64,000 nt of DNA, from positions 1 to 64,000 of the forward strand of contig JAANBB010000031.1 of NCBI GenBank assembly GCA_014621425.1. The letters run 5' to 3'. Of this stretch, positions 1 through 11,908 are shown one piece after another. A program made the position numbers and the translations under genes. Numbering within the stretch: the first letter of the stretch is position 1; each line of letters begins with the position of its first letter. Origin of the DNA: Cylindrodendrum hubeiense. Its lineage: Eukaryota > Ascomycota > Sordariomycetes > Hypocreales > Nectriaceae. The notes under the pieces were generated by a model. The model saw only the letters and a program-made list of their open reading frames with translations. It made no database searches and was not told the DNA's origin.

Positions 1-768
1 TCGCAGCCAGGCATCAGGCCGCGGCCTTGCTTTTTCCTACGCTCTGTCCCTCCCGCTCAAGCCTCTTTACCGCTTCGCTTCCAGAGCCACGACCCCACCA
101 CCGGGTTCGTACCATGCAATGGCCCTGCTGCTGCTATGCCTTGTCTCGACGCCTCGAGTCCTGCCTCCGCCGCTCTCCCCCTGTCAGCGGCGGCGTAGGG
201 TGCGGCGGAGGGGAGAAAAAACGAAATAAACAGCCAGTCGAGGGCGGCTACGCAGAGATTGCTCGCTCTGGTTGGTGCGCCTGGTTCTGACGCACTTTGA
301 GTCTAAAGAATCTGGACTGGCTTGTGTCTCGGCGGGAAGACCCAGAGACATTACACTACGGGGAACCAGGGGATATGCCCGCTCGAGACATCGTCCCGCT
401 GCCAGTATGTCACTGGGATGAAGGATCGTTCAAACCCGGTTCCACATCTCGCATGTAGCATGCACGGGGGGTGGTACGATGGTGATGATGATGATGACGC
501 TTATGGCCGTTTGTGTTCGCAAGCAGGTTCGCATTGCTACGTGGTACAGAGACCTTATGTAGTGTAACAGTGACCCGTTCTCCGGCCCCCAATAACAACG
601 CCCAAGATGCCAAATGTAGAATATTTCCCGTTCCAATACCCATCCAATAGGGAGAAGAAAAAAAAAAGAACGCCGAAAATAGCCGATGCTGCTGAATATA
701 TTTCCATTCCATCTTCTGACATGCCATCCAGTCTATGTCGCCGTCTTGGTCTTGGCTGATCTATTTTC
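1..768. other. Intergenic, 3' side of ero1
   Basis: No reading frame here looks like a gene. The right part is probably the 3' untranslated region of the minus-strand ero1 gene. A short ATG/ATC microsatellite near 478-498 creates a spurious poly-His frame on the minus strand. The promoter-side part at the left edge may belong to a gene outside the window. Confidence 0.5.
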
Positions 769-2727
769 TCACAGCTCATCTCGATCGAGGTTGGGGAGCT
801 CAATCTTCCACCAACGTGGAGTAACTGGCACACCCAGCCAAAACTGATACAGGCGAACCAACTCAGACTTGATAATGTTGTAACTGCAGGGGGAGTGGTA
901 TGTCAGCATGATACGTCCTTGACTCTGGCGGGATGACAACGGCGAGAAAACGGTGAGAAAACTTACACTGTCTTGGGACCGCGGATCCAACCCTTGAGGA
1001 CCACCTTGAGGGCCAATCGGAACCGGGCCATCTCGTGGGCAAAGTGATCACTGACTTCGTCGCCTTGTGGCCCCCGCTTCTGCATCCTGACGAACTCGAC
1101 GAGGTCGGGGTCAAGATCCTCGAGCTCCTGCGCCTTCACGGCCGCGGCCATCTCCTCCGCCTCCTTTTCCGCCGCAATCTTGTCCGCCATGCGATTGCGG
1201 AACTGGCCGATGGCATGTATGGAGCTGCTGATGCGGGCGTACGTGTTGAAGAGGGCAACGAGCTCGGTACGCTTGAGGACGAGGACATCGTCGCTGTTGT
1301 TGTCGAGCTCGAAGAGGACCTTCAGGGCGGTGCCGTAACCAGCCGTCTGGAGCTTGCCCCAGAGGCGGCACTTGTCGCAGCCCACGCAGTCCATCAGGCG
1401 GCTGACGTTGCGGAAGCGGTTGCGGAAGTCCTCCTTCAGCGAGGGTCCCTCGCCGTTGACGAACATGAGACTCTCGTCGAAGATCTCGGGCACGCTGGCC
1501 GCTTGCTCAGCGACTGCTAGCACCTTGGATCGAGTCACGGCGTCACCCTGAGGGTCACCGGTGCAGAAGGTGTACTCTTCGCCCTTGAGGTTCTGGCCCA
1601 GCTTGGCCACGGCACGGGTGAGGAGAGCATAGTTGAAGTAAACGTTGCTGATGCGGTCGGGGAAGTTGTGGAGGCGGTGTTCGTAGCAGGACAGGTTGGG
1701 CTGCCACTCGCCAGTGGTCTGGTTCAGGGAGTCCCAGCACAGATGGGTGCTGATGCTGGCGTGCATTCCTGACATGACGCGGTAGAAGACACGCTTCTCG
1801 AGGCACTCATCCTCGACCTCGAAGCCGGTCTTGGCAACGAAGGGGGTATTGGGCTTTTCGATGCGCTGGTGCTCGAGCTGGGCCTGGCGGCCCGCCGCAT
1901 CAAGAATCTGCTTGAAGTCCTGGGCGGCGGGACCGGGAGGCCACTGGGAGACGCCGAGGTTTGCTGAGTGGGGGAACGAGCTCTTCTGGAAACAGTTCTC
2001 ACGATAGATGGCATCCCAGACCTGCCTGGCGCCGTCGCCGGCATAGCCCGTGTAGCGCTCAGGGTTGCGGACCAGACTGACGTAGTCTCCCTTGGAACTG
2101 GCGCTCTCGTCCTCGGGGACGCAGTAGTCTCGCTCGTCGCATTCGTCGTCATACTCGAAGACGCAGCTTTCGCCGACATCTTCGCCTAGCTTGCCTTGTA
2201 GTGGTCGTTCGGGATCCTCATGGTGTGCACTCTTTCCGGGATGCTGGGCTCGGGGCCCCTCGAGCTTGCTCAGCTCGTGGGCGCGCCAGACCTCGGGGAT
2301 GTCCTCCTCGTTGTCGAGCGTCTCGACGGCGCAGCCAATGTTACCGCACATGCCATCCTCTTCGTTCCAGAAGGGACAGCTCTTGTGGAAGAGATTCAAT
2401 CGGTAGTGGGAGAAGAAGTCGGTGTTGCGGGTGAGGTCGTCGACGACGGGCTTGAGGCGGCTGTTGAGCTTCTCGAGGGTGGCGTACGAGGCGCAGGCAT
2501 CATCGACGATGGACTTGGGAGAGATCTGAACAGGCAGTGTTAGCTGGGTGCGAGACAAGGAAGTGGTGCGACAGCAGGCAACACGGGAACAGGATGAGTA
2601 ACGCGCCGAGGGCCCGATGCTACATGAGGCGACGTACCGGGCAGTTCTCTGTGGAACTGGAGCATGATCCAGGAGCGGCCCAGAGGGCGAAGACGGAGAG
2701 ATAGAAGACTCTGCTGGCGGTCTTCAT
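769..2727 (-). CDS. ero1: ERO1, endoplasmic reticulum oxidoreductin
   Basis: ERO1 is the flavoenzyme that re-oxidises protein disulfide isomerase in the ER lumen and passes electrons to oxygen. Three exons are read: 2727-2638, 2525-967 and 883-769, giving 587 aa, with introns of 112 and 83 bases. Exon 1 encodes a signal peptide (MKTASRVFYLSVFALWA). The protein has the shuttle cysteines in the context GMCGNIGC and the active-site CxxCxxC motif as CVGCDKC followed by RLWGKLQ, both diagnostic for the family. The second intron has a GCTGAC branch site and CAG acceptor; it joins ...GPKTV to YNIIKSELVRLYQFW. Without it the frame stops just after PKTV. The last exon ends in Arg-Asp-Glu-Leu, an HDEL/KDEL-like retrieval signal. 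Identity is certain; the terminal exon is inferred from splice signals. Confidence 0.95.
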
Positions 2728-5720
2728 GATTGAGTTAGTGGCGGCGTGGTCAGCCGTAGACGCAAGAGACAGTTGGCGTGGATGCGAGATGCGTATGCAG
2801 ACGCTGTGTCGAAGGTTGATTTAAATGAGGGTGGAGCAGGGTGCTCTCAACGGCCGGCGGTTGCGGTGGAGCAGTTCCCACTTGTACCAGAGAAAAAGAC
2901 TGGCGTTGACCCTCGATATCCGGGTCTGATGGAGCGTGCGACTCTTCGCGGCAGAGGAACCCGGTCGTTCTTGTACGGGCGATGCAACAAAGAATGAGAC
3001 GATACACGGGTCGAAGAAGCGACGTATTGGTTTAAGCTGTGACAGGCCGGGCGATGGCGCGGCGGCGGCGGAAGGCAAGCTGGCCTTACTGGATCGGGAC
3101 TGGCATGTACCTTCTATTTTGCTCCGTGGCGGGACGATGCAGCAGGTACGTCACTCTGAGTTTGTCATCAACGGACAGTGGACAGTGACGAGACACCAGC
3201 ACGCGGCGAATGTCTGCAACACCGGGGATGGACGCTAGCGAGAGGGGGATGAAACAGGTCCGCGGAGGGTTGTGGAATTGGAGAATGCAGAATGCAGAAT
3301 GTTAGAAACGGAGGGAGGGGAGGAGAGGAGAGGGGAGAGGAGGAGATGGGATCAAGGGAATCTTATTAAACCAAAAAACCACCAACGTGGGGAGAGGCTT
3401 AGAAACCGAAATCAAGCCACGTACGACACGCCTGAGAAGAGCACTACGGAGTAAGTTGCGGCCATGCTAATTGCTCCCCAGCAAGAAGCCCCAAGAAGCC
3501 ACGCTGGCTGCTGATGAATCCAATCCAAGGGTCACACTCCTTCCCGTTCCTGTGCCCCATTAAATTTAGTTGGTGCTAGGGATGATGTACGGTACGGGCT
3601 GCTGCAAGGATGATCCGAAGGGTCATGATTGACCGGGATGCATCATGACTGGGTGAAATGGCAGTGAATGGGACTGCGTGCTATGAGCGCCGCTTCGCAT
3701 GGAAAGTATTGAATGCAATCCGAATATAGAGGTGACACTGCTGCATGGAATACGGACAGTTAGGCCACAACAGCCACGCCAGCTAAGCCTCCTCGCCAGC
3801 GCCATGGCCAGTGCCAAACCATCAAACCATCGCCGCTCACTGCCAGCACCATCGCCACCTGGTCCACGTTCGGCCGATATTAATAAGGCTGCCGAGCCCT
3901 CCCAACTGAAATGTGGCCACAACCATTCACCACAAACGAGCGAGTGGCAGCTCCAACCATCAACCCGCGTGAGGCCAGAGTGACCGAAAGCGACAAGGGA
4001 CCCGGTTGCTCCGAAAACCAAAAATCAGCAGATGCCGCCGCCTGGGCCGGCTGGTGCCGATCAGCCCAGAAGTCTGATGCATGGCGCCCCCCCTCCCATA
4101 CCCAGTAGTTAGCGGGAAAACGAGCTGGATGAGGCTGAGGATCCGAGTCTGAGCATATTACCTATTTGGGACGCCCTGGGAGGGTATCCTGGCCGTGGGG
4201 TTGCGGCCAGGACGACGCTGTTATTGCCGTCATGTCACTGGCTCTGCCACCTTTGACTCTCGTTCCGTGTGCGAATGAGACGGCCTTGTCCATGACGGCC
4301 AAGTGGAGATCTCCCAAAAAGCTGGGGACTGATTTCCGACATTGTTCGGGACGACTTTCCATCCATTTACAGACGTCCTGGCCCAGAGAATAACCACCCC
4401 CATGCCCACCCAGCTGGAATGCGGTTTCGCCCCTGGTCCTCCTCAAACACCAATAATACCAACGACAACCACAACAAAAGATCAACAAGGGCACTCCTGA
4501 AACTTGTAATAAACGGCATCTCCATTTCTCTCCCACAACCGTCATCTCTCACATCGCAGCCGGCTGCAATTGTGGCGCCGACGATCCGAGCCATGCGTAC
4601 CTGGCCATCAGCTCCAAGCCCCATCTCTCTTCTCTCCGCCTCCCTTGCGTCATGGTGTCTCCTCCACATGTAAGGTATCCGTAAACAGCACGGCAACTAC
4701 ACGTCTTGCTTTAGTATCCGTGCTTGGCATTTGTGTATCTTTTCCGTGTGCCAATCGTCAACTTGGACCGCGTGTTATTCATCATAGAGGAGGCTGAGAG
4801 TGAACATGCACCTGGTTCCCTGTCTATGTGCTATGAGGGTTCCCGCCCAACCAACAAAGCAACCCGCCACTTTGAGGCTATCCCCAGTCCATTATTCCAG
4901 TTGTCCATTTTTTTGTTCTGCACTTTCATCCTTGCCAGATCTTTTCCTTTTCCGTCATGTGAGACTCCCCGTTAACTTGCCTTCCTCGACTAGCTGCAGC
5001 AAAGCCGATCCATTCATTGGGTCTTGTACATATCAACCCCCCCCTCTTCTGTCTTTCCTCGTCACTCTCTCTCCGTCTTTATACGTCAAGTTTGAAAAAA
5101 CACCACAAGCCACGAACCCACCCTCATTTCTCGCCCACTAACCATCATCTTCGTCCAAGTTGTTGTCGGTGTCAGCCCCGCCTCGCACCGAATCCGAGAC
5201 ATTAAAAAAAAAAAGACTCCAGAGAAATCTCCTCTGAATACCACATGGCAGAGCTTCGTACTCACACTTGGGGGTCTGGATCGATATCCTGCCATGCTTT
5301 CAGTGGAGGGATCCAACCTCTAGACCCATCCAGCCCGCTAACCCGTTTTCCACCTTCTCCACGCCTGCGGTCCCGGGACGATCCATCCCTCGGTTGTGCG
5401 ATGTGTGTCAGACAGAGGCCCGGACCTAGGACATCCAGCATGGCCGGATGGAGCACCAGCAAGGCAGAGGTAGCAATAGAAAACGGCAGGAGAGCATATC
5501 GAGTCGCGCACGGGTGGAGGACGTTTTTCTCGCATTGAACCAACAAGTCTTTTTTCTTTTCTTATATCTTAACGTGTAGACCGTAAAATCGTGAGACGTG
5601 GAACCCCGTCCGAGCCCCGAGCATTTGCGCCGGTGCAGGGGCCCTCCGTGAAGTAAGGTAGTAAGGTAGGTATGTATGGTACATGTAGAAAACTTGGAGC
5701 CTTTGGGGGGGTGTGATCGA
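2728..5720. other. Intergenic, about 3 kb
   Basis: This holds the ero1 promoter (right-hand neighbour on the minus strand) and the 3' flank of cks1. No frame shows family motifs, good codon bias or paired splice signals. Several CT-rich stretches near 4900-5120 look like typical fungal promoter or UTR sequence, so an unrecognised non-coding transcript is possible. Confidence 0.4.
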
Positions 5721-6302
5721 TTACTGCGGTGGTTGGAAGTTGAGTGGTCGCCTGATGGGAGAGGGTGTCAGCTGGGCTTCGTTGGGCCTTGGCGGAAAAC
5801 TAATGTTTGATTGGAAAGGGGGAGAGGAAGGACGGAAACTCACTTGAACAGGAGAATATGTGGCTCAGGCTCATGGACCTCGTAGTGCTCCCAGCCTAGA
5901 CTCTATCGCGGGGTCAGTATGCGGTTCTGATGCGGTCTTGACCGACTCGTTTGACGGGGGTGGCATACCTGGGTGATTCCCAGAGCTCGCCATTCCTCCT
6001 CCCAAAGGAGCTTGAGGGTGCCATGGGAGGTGTCATGGTAGTCCTTGGGGATGGCCTTTAGCATGGCCTTGGGGAGCTGGACGTGGCGGTATTCATATTC
6101 GCTGTCCGAGTATCTAGATGCGGGGGAAGCCGTCAGTGTCATGGCCAGGTCCGGTAGGCGTCAGGCTGAGCGCCGCGCGGGGGTCGTACCTGGAAGAGTA
6201 GTGAATGGAGTCAATGTACTCCTCAAGCCGGGCACGCTCCGAGTCGGACAGAGGCCGCGGGGAGGTGTTCCGGCGAGACGTGTCGATGTCGACGGGAGGC
6301 AT
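5721..6302 (-). CDS. cks1: CKS1, cyclin-dependent kinase regulatory subunit
   Basis: CKS1 is the small adaptor that binds the cyclin-dependent kinase (CDC28/CDC2) and docks phosphorylated substrates during the cell cycle. Four exons: 6302-6190, 6113-5969, 5902-5844 and 5751-5721, giving 115 aa, with introns of 76, 66 and 92 bases. The conserved blocks follow each other across the junctions: [39 protein letters not shown], then [20 protein letters not shown], and the tail RPLNFQPPQ. The last exon holds only ten codons and is found by the CAG acceptor and the known family tail. Without that last intron the frame would stop directly after HILLFK. No single open frame covers the gene, so frame-based calling would miss it. 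Identity and structure are both strong. Confidence 0.95.
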
Positions 6303-8668
6303 GGCTGGCTAGGTAGAGGTGAGGGACTGGTGTGCAGACCCAGATCGCAACGAATTTGTAGAGTAGAGTCGGTGGACGTCGAGATGCGCCGGAGGGGAGC
6401 TCGCTCGATCGTGAACGGTCGAGGGGGATCGATCAAATTCTTGGGGCACCGGACTGCGTATCGCCAGGCGGTTTCGAGGTCGAATTGCGGGTGCTGGTGG
6501 GTGGTTGTCGGCCCAGATTCACTCAGAGAGGCGGGGAAAAGTTGCTCGAGGAGTTCTTTGCACGGTCACGCGAGATCGGCGGGAGTTTTTGCAACGGCTG
6601 GTTGTCCGGGGTGGTGCAAGATTCGCGGGGGGGGGGCAACTTTTGAGGGGTGGTTGGGACCAGACCAGGGCTAGATCTGTCGAGGAATGCGGTGATGGAG
6701 ACGCCGGGGGGGATATCAATCAGCGCACGGGTTGGGGGGGCACGAAAAAGGGGGGGATGAAGAAAGAAGAAGAGAGCCCTGTGCAGGAGGGACAAGGAAA
6801 ACACGCAAGATGTATGAGAGTGCAAGTCGAGTCGCGATGGTGTTGACGGCGGGTTTTGGCACGGCGGGCGGGCGTGCGAGTTGACAGTGGCGGGGCGAGA
6901 GCGGGGGGGGCAAAAGAAAGTGGAATAATAGTAAACAAATGCAAATAAGAAGGTAAATAAATCGGAAAGACACACACAATCACCACGCCCACAACGCCCG
7001 CCCACACACACGCACAGCGCCCACACGCACACAGGCGCCCACTCGCTCACGCAGAAACAGAAAGGCACACTAAGGCGCCTGCAAAATATGGACATGGGGG
7101 TGAATAGCACGGCAGCATACCCACTACGCAGCCTGAACCGGCGCAACCAGTGCAATCAGCGCCCAAAAAGGGCCGCTCCAGCACCGCGGAGCCCACTGGG
7201 GGAGCCACCGGAAGCCACAAGGAGATAACAGCACTCCACGACATCTCCACCGCGGCCTCCACTTGACTCTTGCCTCCCACGCATTTAATTTAATCGGCCA
7301 AGGCCAGAGCCAGAAACTCCATTGCAGGGCCAACCGAAAACCGGGAACTTGTCACTGCTGCGACAGGGGGGGCCGGCGGCAACGAGGCCCTGCGGCGGAG
7401 GATCTGCGAATACCGCGCCGTTGACAAGCGCCCTCTGCAACTCGACTCCGCGGGGGCCTCTTCAACGGGCGGCCCAGGTCGGTCGGGTCGCTGGGCCGGC
7501 CGCCTTGGAGGGGCTCTAGAGGGGCTCTAGAGGGGTCTTGGAAGCGGTCTTGAAGGGCCTAGAGGCATCGCTACAGGGCAGGATTTGAAGCACCTAGTGG
7601 CTGGTGGCCCTGGTCTGGGCCGCGTCCGTGCTCCGGTTCCCGGATCCATCCCCGACAAAAAAAGGTGGCGGCGGATTTTGATGTTGGACAAGAAGTCATC
7701 ACACCGGCTCATGACGACCACAGCGAGGATACGCGTTCGACATGACGACCGTCACCTGCCATTGAATCGCCGTAACACAAGATGAATCCTACAGGATATA
7801 CTGAGCCGTATCGGCAGATGTTACAACTGCAACTGCAGCCGCAGCGCGCATGATGGCGAACAGGTATAAACCGTTGGATATGGGGCACGTGGCTCCCACA
7901 TTGTCTCAATGCAGATACCCGCTTAGACCTGCCCTCCTTCCGCCGTTTTACGTTCCTCTTTCAACCAGGAACACCCCTTCTCATCCATCCGCGGATCCCG
8001 TAAGTCAACAAACAAACAACACGACAGGAACCGTGATTTACAAATCTCGCATCGGCAGATCTGGCCCAACGCTGGGGAGACGCACTCATCACGTCATGAA
8101 TGATGTCACTCTCGGGAATCTCCTCCTCGTTCGATTGTTGCAATGTCCAGTTTTTTTCTTTCCTTTTCCTTTCTTTTTTTGCGGGGTGAGGCTACCAACC
8201 CCATCCACATCGGTTGCTCTCGTGAAGCGGAATCAACCGAACTGACTGATTCGTAATTGCAGCCTGCATAGGCACCCGAGAGCCCCATTTTGCCATCCCC
8301 AGTGCCATCCCCAGCGCCATCGGGAAAGCCCGTCCGTGCTTAATTTGCCATCATAAAAGCTGGAGCCTGCAGGCTGCAGCAACTCCGGAAGGGAGCCTGA
8401 CGTCGGCCCGTGATTCTCGCCTCATCTCAACTCATCCGAGAAGCGCCACTTCCCGGAGCAAATCTTCGCATGTCACCGGGCTGAATACCTTCGGGTGTCT
8501 ACGGCTCGGGAATGATCAAGTAGCTTAGTTGCTCGTGCTATGTATGAGGGGCCTTGGTAAATGATAATCTTGGGCCTCCAGCCCCAGCTCAGATTTAGGC
8601 ATAATAAGGGTGATGACCTCATTTTATACGCACTCAGTTAAATGAGTGACAACCTCATTGAGGAATGG
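6303..8668. other. Intergenic, about 2.4 kb, with CA-rich tract
   Basis: This is the upstream region of cks1 and the 3' flank of usb1. A CA/CG-rich tract lies at about 6970-7045 and an 11-base tandem unit (aggggctctag) at about 7508-7540. G-runs near 6630 and 6740 make long spurious open frames. No coding region is supported. Confidence 0.4.
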
Positions 8669-9687
8669 TCATGGCTCAAACAATTTAGATCTTCCGCCAT
8701 CTCTTCCAGAGCCCTCTAGAGCAATGTGATTCACCACGTTGCCAATTTTCGCCTTGACGCCAGGAACCTCAATCTCCCATGATTGAATGCCAAACCTGGG
8801 CTGCTTGAAGAGCTGCACTGTTCTCCGAGAAGCCTCGTCATTTGGCTGATCAAATGTCCACGCGATGGAGACGTGGAATGCATTTCCCGCGGGCTCTTGT
8901 TGATTTCGCTGGTACAGCGCCGGTTGATCGAACGTTGTGACGGCAGCGTTGCAACGTGTTAAGAGACCCATGAGCTCGGGGTTTGGATCTTTCGCGGTGG
9001 CGTCCTCCTCAGTTGTTGGGTTGCTGGCTACGCGAAGAACAAGGAAGGTACGGTTTGAGTCTGGCGATTTGAACCATTTGAGGTCGTCTGGACGCACATT
9101 GAAGGGTGCGATACCACTGGCGTGGATGGTGTGAGTAATCTTTTCGAGGAAGATGTCCTTGTCCGCAGTCTGTAGAGACAGGGGCCGCGAAAGACTGATA
9201 TGCAGTGGGAGAGGCGAGCCTAGATCACTGGTCAAGAAGTTCTGTAATTCAACTTCACCACGTAGCTCGACCTCAATGTCAGAGACGAGGTCGACCAGCA
9301 CGGCATGCTGTGGAGTGGTGGGATGCCCTGAAGGAGTTAGTCAGGTGGCCAGATGACTTGGGATGAGGTTGGAGGAGACTCACATTCGACGTAGAGATGA
9401 GTTGGCCAGTTGCCGACGACGTGGGGTATTTGCCGGCGGCGGCCGTGATGCAGGCTCGGGTCATCGACGACGCTTTGGCGGACGGTGGATGCATAGAGGT
9501 CATGGAACTCCGATGGCAGGGGTGGCATGTCCGAAACGCCGGGACCAGCCTTGCTCGCGATGGCATCGGCACCGGAGGTCGCATCGGAGGAGTGGGCCGC
9601 CGCACCAACTCCGGCTTTCCGCCGTTTAGCTGGCGGCGGTCGGCGATCAGCCTCGTCCTCGGAGGACGAATAGTCGACAAGAGCCAT
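8669..9687 (-). CDS. usb1: USB1/MPN1, U6 snRNA 3'-exonuclease
   Basis: USB1 trims the oligo(U) tail of U6 snRNA and leaves a terminal phosphate that protects the RNA. It belongs to the 2H phosphodiesterase superfamily and acts in the nucleus. Two exons: 9687-9384 and 9327-8669, giving 320 aa, with a 56-base intron (GTGAGT, branch CTGACTAAC, CAG). Both HxS catalytic motifs are visible: LHISLSRP (mid-protein) and FHVSIAWTF (C-terminal third). The N-terminus, MALVDYSSSEDE then a Lys/Arg patch (PPPAKRRK), matches the usual acidic start and likely nuclear signal of fungal USB1. The ATG at 9687 was chosen because the family begins with this MALVDYSSS-like segment; an in-frame ATG 24 codons upstream is less likely. 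Confidence 0.9.
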
Positions 9688-10288
9688 GGGATGGAGCGCA
9701 CAGTTTGAGGGAGGATGAAGAGACGAGGCTGGAGCAGGGGTTCGGCGGTTCGGTGGCAATTCAGAAGACGGTCCGGCTGACTGCCGAAATGACGGATGGT
9801 TCCTGCATTCACCGTGCCGTGTCTCAGCGCGTACGAGCTGTCTGGATATCCGTGGAGTAGCAGACGGCTAGACGCATGGGTGGGTGGGTCGAGGGAGACC
9901 TTCTGGTGGATGACGAAAAAATGATGGAGGGTAGACAATTGCATACGCAGGGGAACCTCACCTCACCAACAACCGTGCATTGTTGGGGTGGGTAGCTGAG
10001 CATGTTACGAACCAACAAAAACTGGTATACAAGATGCAGCAATTTCAGGTTGGCACATATTCATTAAGCACAGGGCTGAAGACATAAAGTGCTGATTCAC
10101 GCCTGGCGCAGCAGGGTTGGCCCATGGCAGCAAGTCGGTGAAGGGCTATAAGAGCAAGTCGTTATCGTAGTCTTTATGCAAGGACAACTTGGCACAAGGT
10201 GAGTTGGCGTAGGATAAAACAGTCGCTGGAATTGGTCCGTCCCCTTGCGTGGGCCGCTCCCTGCAGGTGGATGAATTTGGACTGGTGC

Positions 10289-10324
10289 TCACCCAAGTCA
10301 CCCAAGTCACTCAAGTCACCCAAA
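10289..10324. repeat. Tandem repeat, 9-base unit x4
   Basis: The unit tcacccaag is repeated four times, copies 1 and 2 identical, copies 3 and 4 with one change each. It lies in the usb1/pal1 intergenic region. Confidence 0.9.
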
Positions 10325-10431
10325 GTGAGGTCGGCGTGGTCCCTGAAGCCTGAAGGCTGGCGGCGAATCATTCAGCTCCACCGTCGGAGGAGACCCGAAG
10401 ATGCCATGTTCCTGCAGTTGCAAAGTCTAAT

Positions 10432-10472
10432 CAGTGCACGTTCAGGGCACGTTCAGTGCACGTTCGGTGCAG
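10432..10472. repeat. Tandem repeat, 11-base unit x3.5
   Basis: The unit cagtgcacgtt occurs three times, the middle copy with one change, followed by a partial copy. It is 107 bases from the preceding tandem tract. Confidence 0.9.
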
Positions 10473-11908
10473 AAGCCTTTGACGTGTGCGCGTGCGTGTC
10501 CCTGGGCTTAGTTTGAGGCTTGGTCAGGACGATGGTTCCACCGAACGAGTGGTAAATCCTTAGCAGTCCGGGAACCCGGGACGGCCGTTATGACGGAATG
10601 GACGGACCCGATCTCGGCCCAGTGAGCGGCACCGCATCAGGAGCCCTAAAAGGGAGCTTCGGCGAGCCCTCAGGTGGCAGGGTTCATTTTGACGCTTTCT
10701 TTCGCGTGAGGTGATCAGGTGACGATTGCGAGCCGTTTTCTGCTGGGGACCTGTGACCTGTGACTCGGTGTGTTGTGGGGCGCTGGCTGCAGACGAAGTA
10801 CTTGCAGCTTGAGCGATGGATAGGCCGGGTTGCAGAGGACGTCGAATCGGCCCCGGAATACGAGGACCAGAAACCTACCGTCGTCATAATCTAGCCGATT
10901 GTTCCGGGGCGAGCGATCCGAGAGACAAAAATAGGAGGGAGCAGATTGTCGACGGGCGCATACGAATCGGTGCTGAGTTGTTCCTATCGTATACGGTGTC
11001 GGGTACCCTGCGACCCTGCCAAAGCCTGCCTTGTACCTGATGTGCTCTGGCGAGCATTCTGCAAGCAGGAAACGCCCCTCCCCCGCGACACCCAAGCGAC
11101 ACGGGATTGGACTAGGCCAGAGCGAGCGGCGGCCGGGGGCGTTGGCGATGGCGTGGGCGGCGCGGGCGGCGTAGCTCTCGGAGCACCAAGTGCGTGGGTG
11201 CGTGCGTGTAGTGTGCGTGGTGCGTCCGCAATTGCGAGGTGTGATGTGAGTGATGGGATGGTCTAGACAGCTACTCCGTGTGCTAGCTGGTGGAGGTGGA
11301 GGCCGGAACGGTCACGAGGAGGGGAGAAGCTCCAGCTACCTGGGCCTTCCCCTGGGGAAGGATTGGGCGGAAGACCGGACGGAAGATGCGGTGGATGGTT
11401 GAGGAAGGTGTACCTGCCGTACCTGCCGCACCTTGTCGTACCTCCTCGCGACCATCCGTCCCCGAAGCTACCTGACGTCCAGCACATGCCTCTTTGCGTC
11501 TTGCCTCTTTTTCTTTAAGACCTGCAGGTCCTCCCACCCCCTTCCCGCCTTCCGTTCGTGTCTCCCACAAAATTTGCTCGTCCCCTCTTCCTGGTATTTA
11601 CTCGAGAGCTTTTGACCCGTGAATCGCTTCCCTCCAACAACACGACTCAAACCGACAAGAGCACCGCTGGCTCACCGTTTCACGATAAATTGATATTGCG
11701 ACAACGGACGACACTGCCCGACCCCGCCTCCCGCAGACCACTCCGATCACACCGACGACAGGGGAACAAAGCCCAACACGCCTCGAATCATCCAGGCGGT
11801 CCCAGCTCTCAGCAACAAAGCAAGGGAACAGAAACCCCACCGATCGATCTCGTTCTCACCTTGATTCTTTGATCGAATATCTCATCATCTCATCATACTC
11901 TCGCCACA

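Larger units (their letters stand above)
9688..11908. other. Intergenic, 2.2 kb, between usb1 and pal1
   Basis: This is a divergent promoter region. It holds two minisatellite-like tracts (10289-10324 and 10432-10472, listed separately). From about 11430 the plus strand is CT-rich and leads into the pal1 start, so a long 5' UTR for pal1 is likely. No coding region is supported. Confidence 0.4.

Noticed and set aside
410..727. Minus-strand frame with a six-His run
   Set aside because: The run comes from an ATG/ATC microsatellite. The rest of the frame has no coding features.
6523..7155. 210-codon minus-strand frame upstream of cks1
   Set aside because: Low-complexity Phe/Ser/Pro/Cys-rich translation of a purine/pyrimidine-skewed promoter. 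No motifs.
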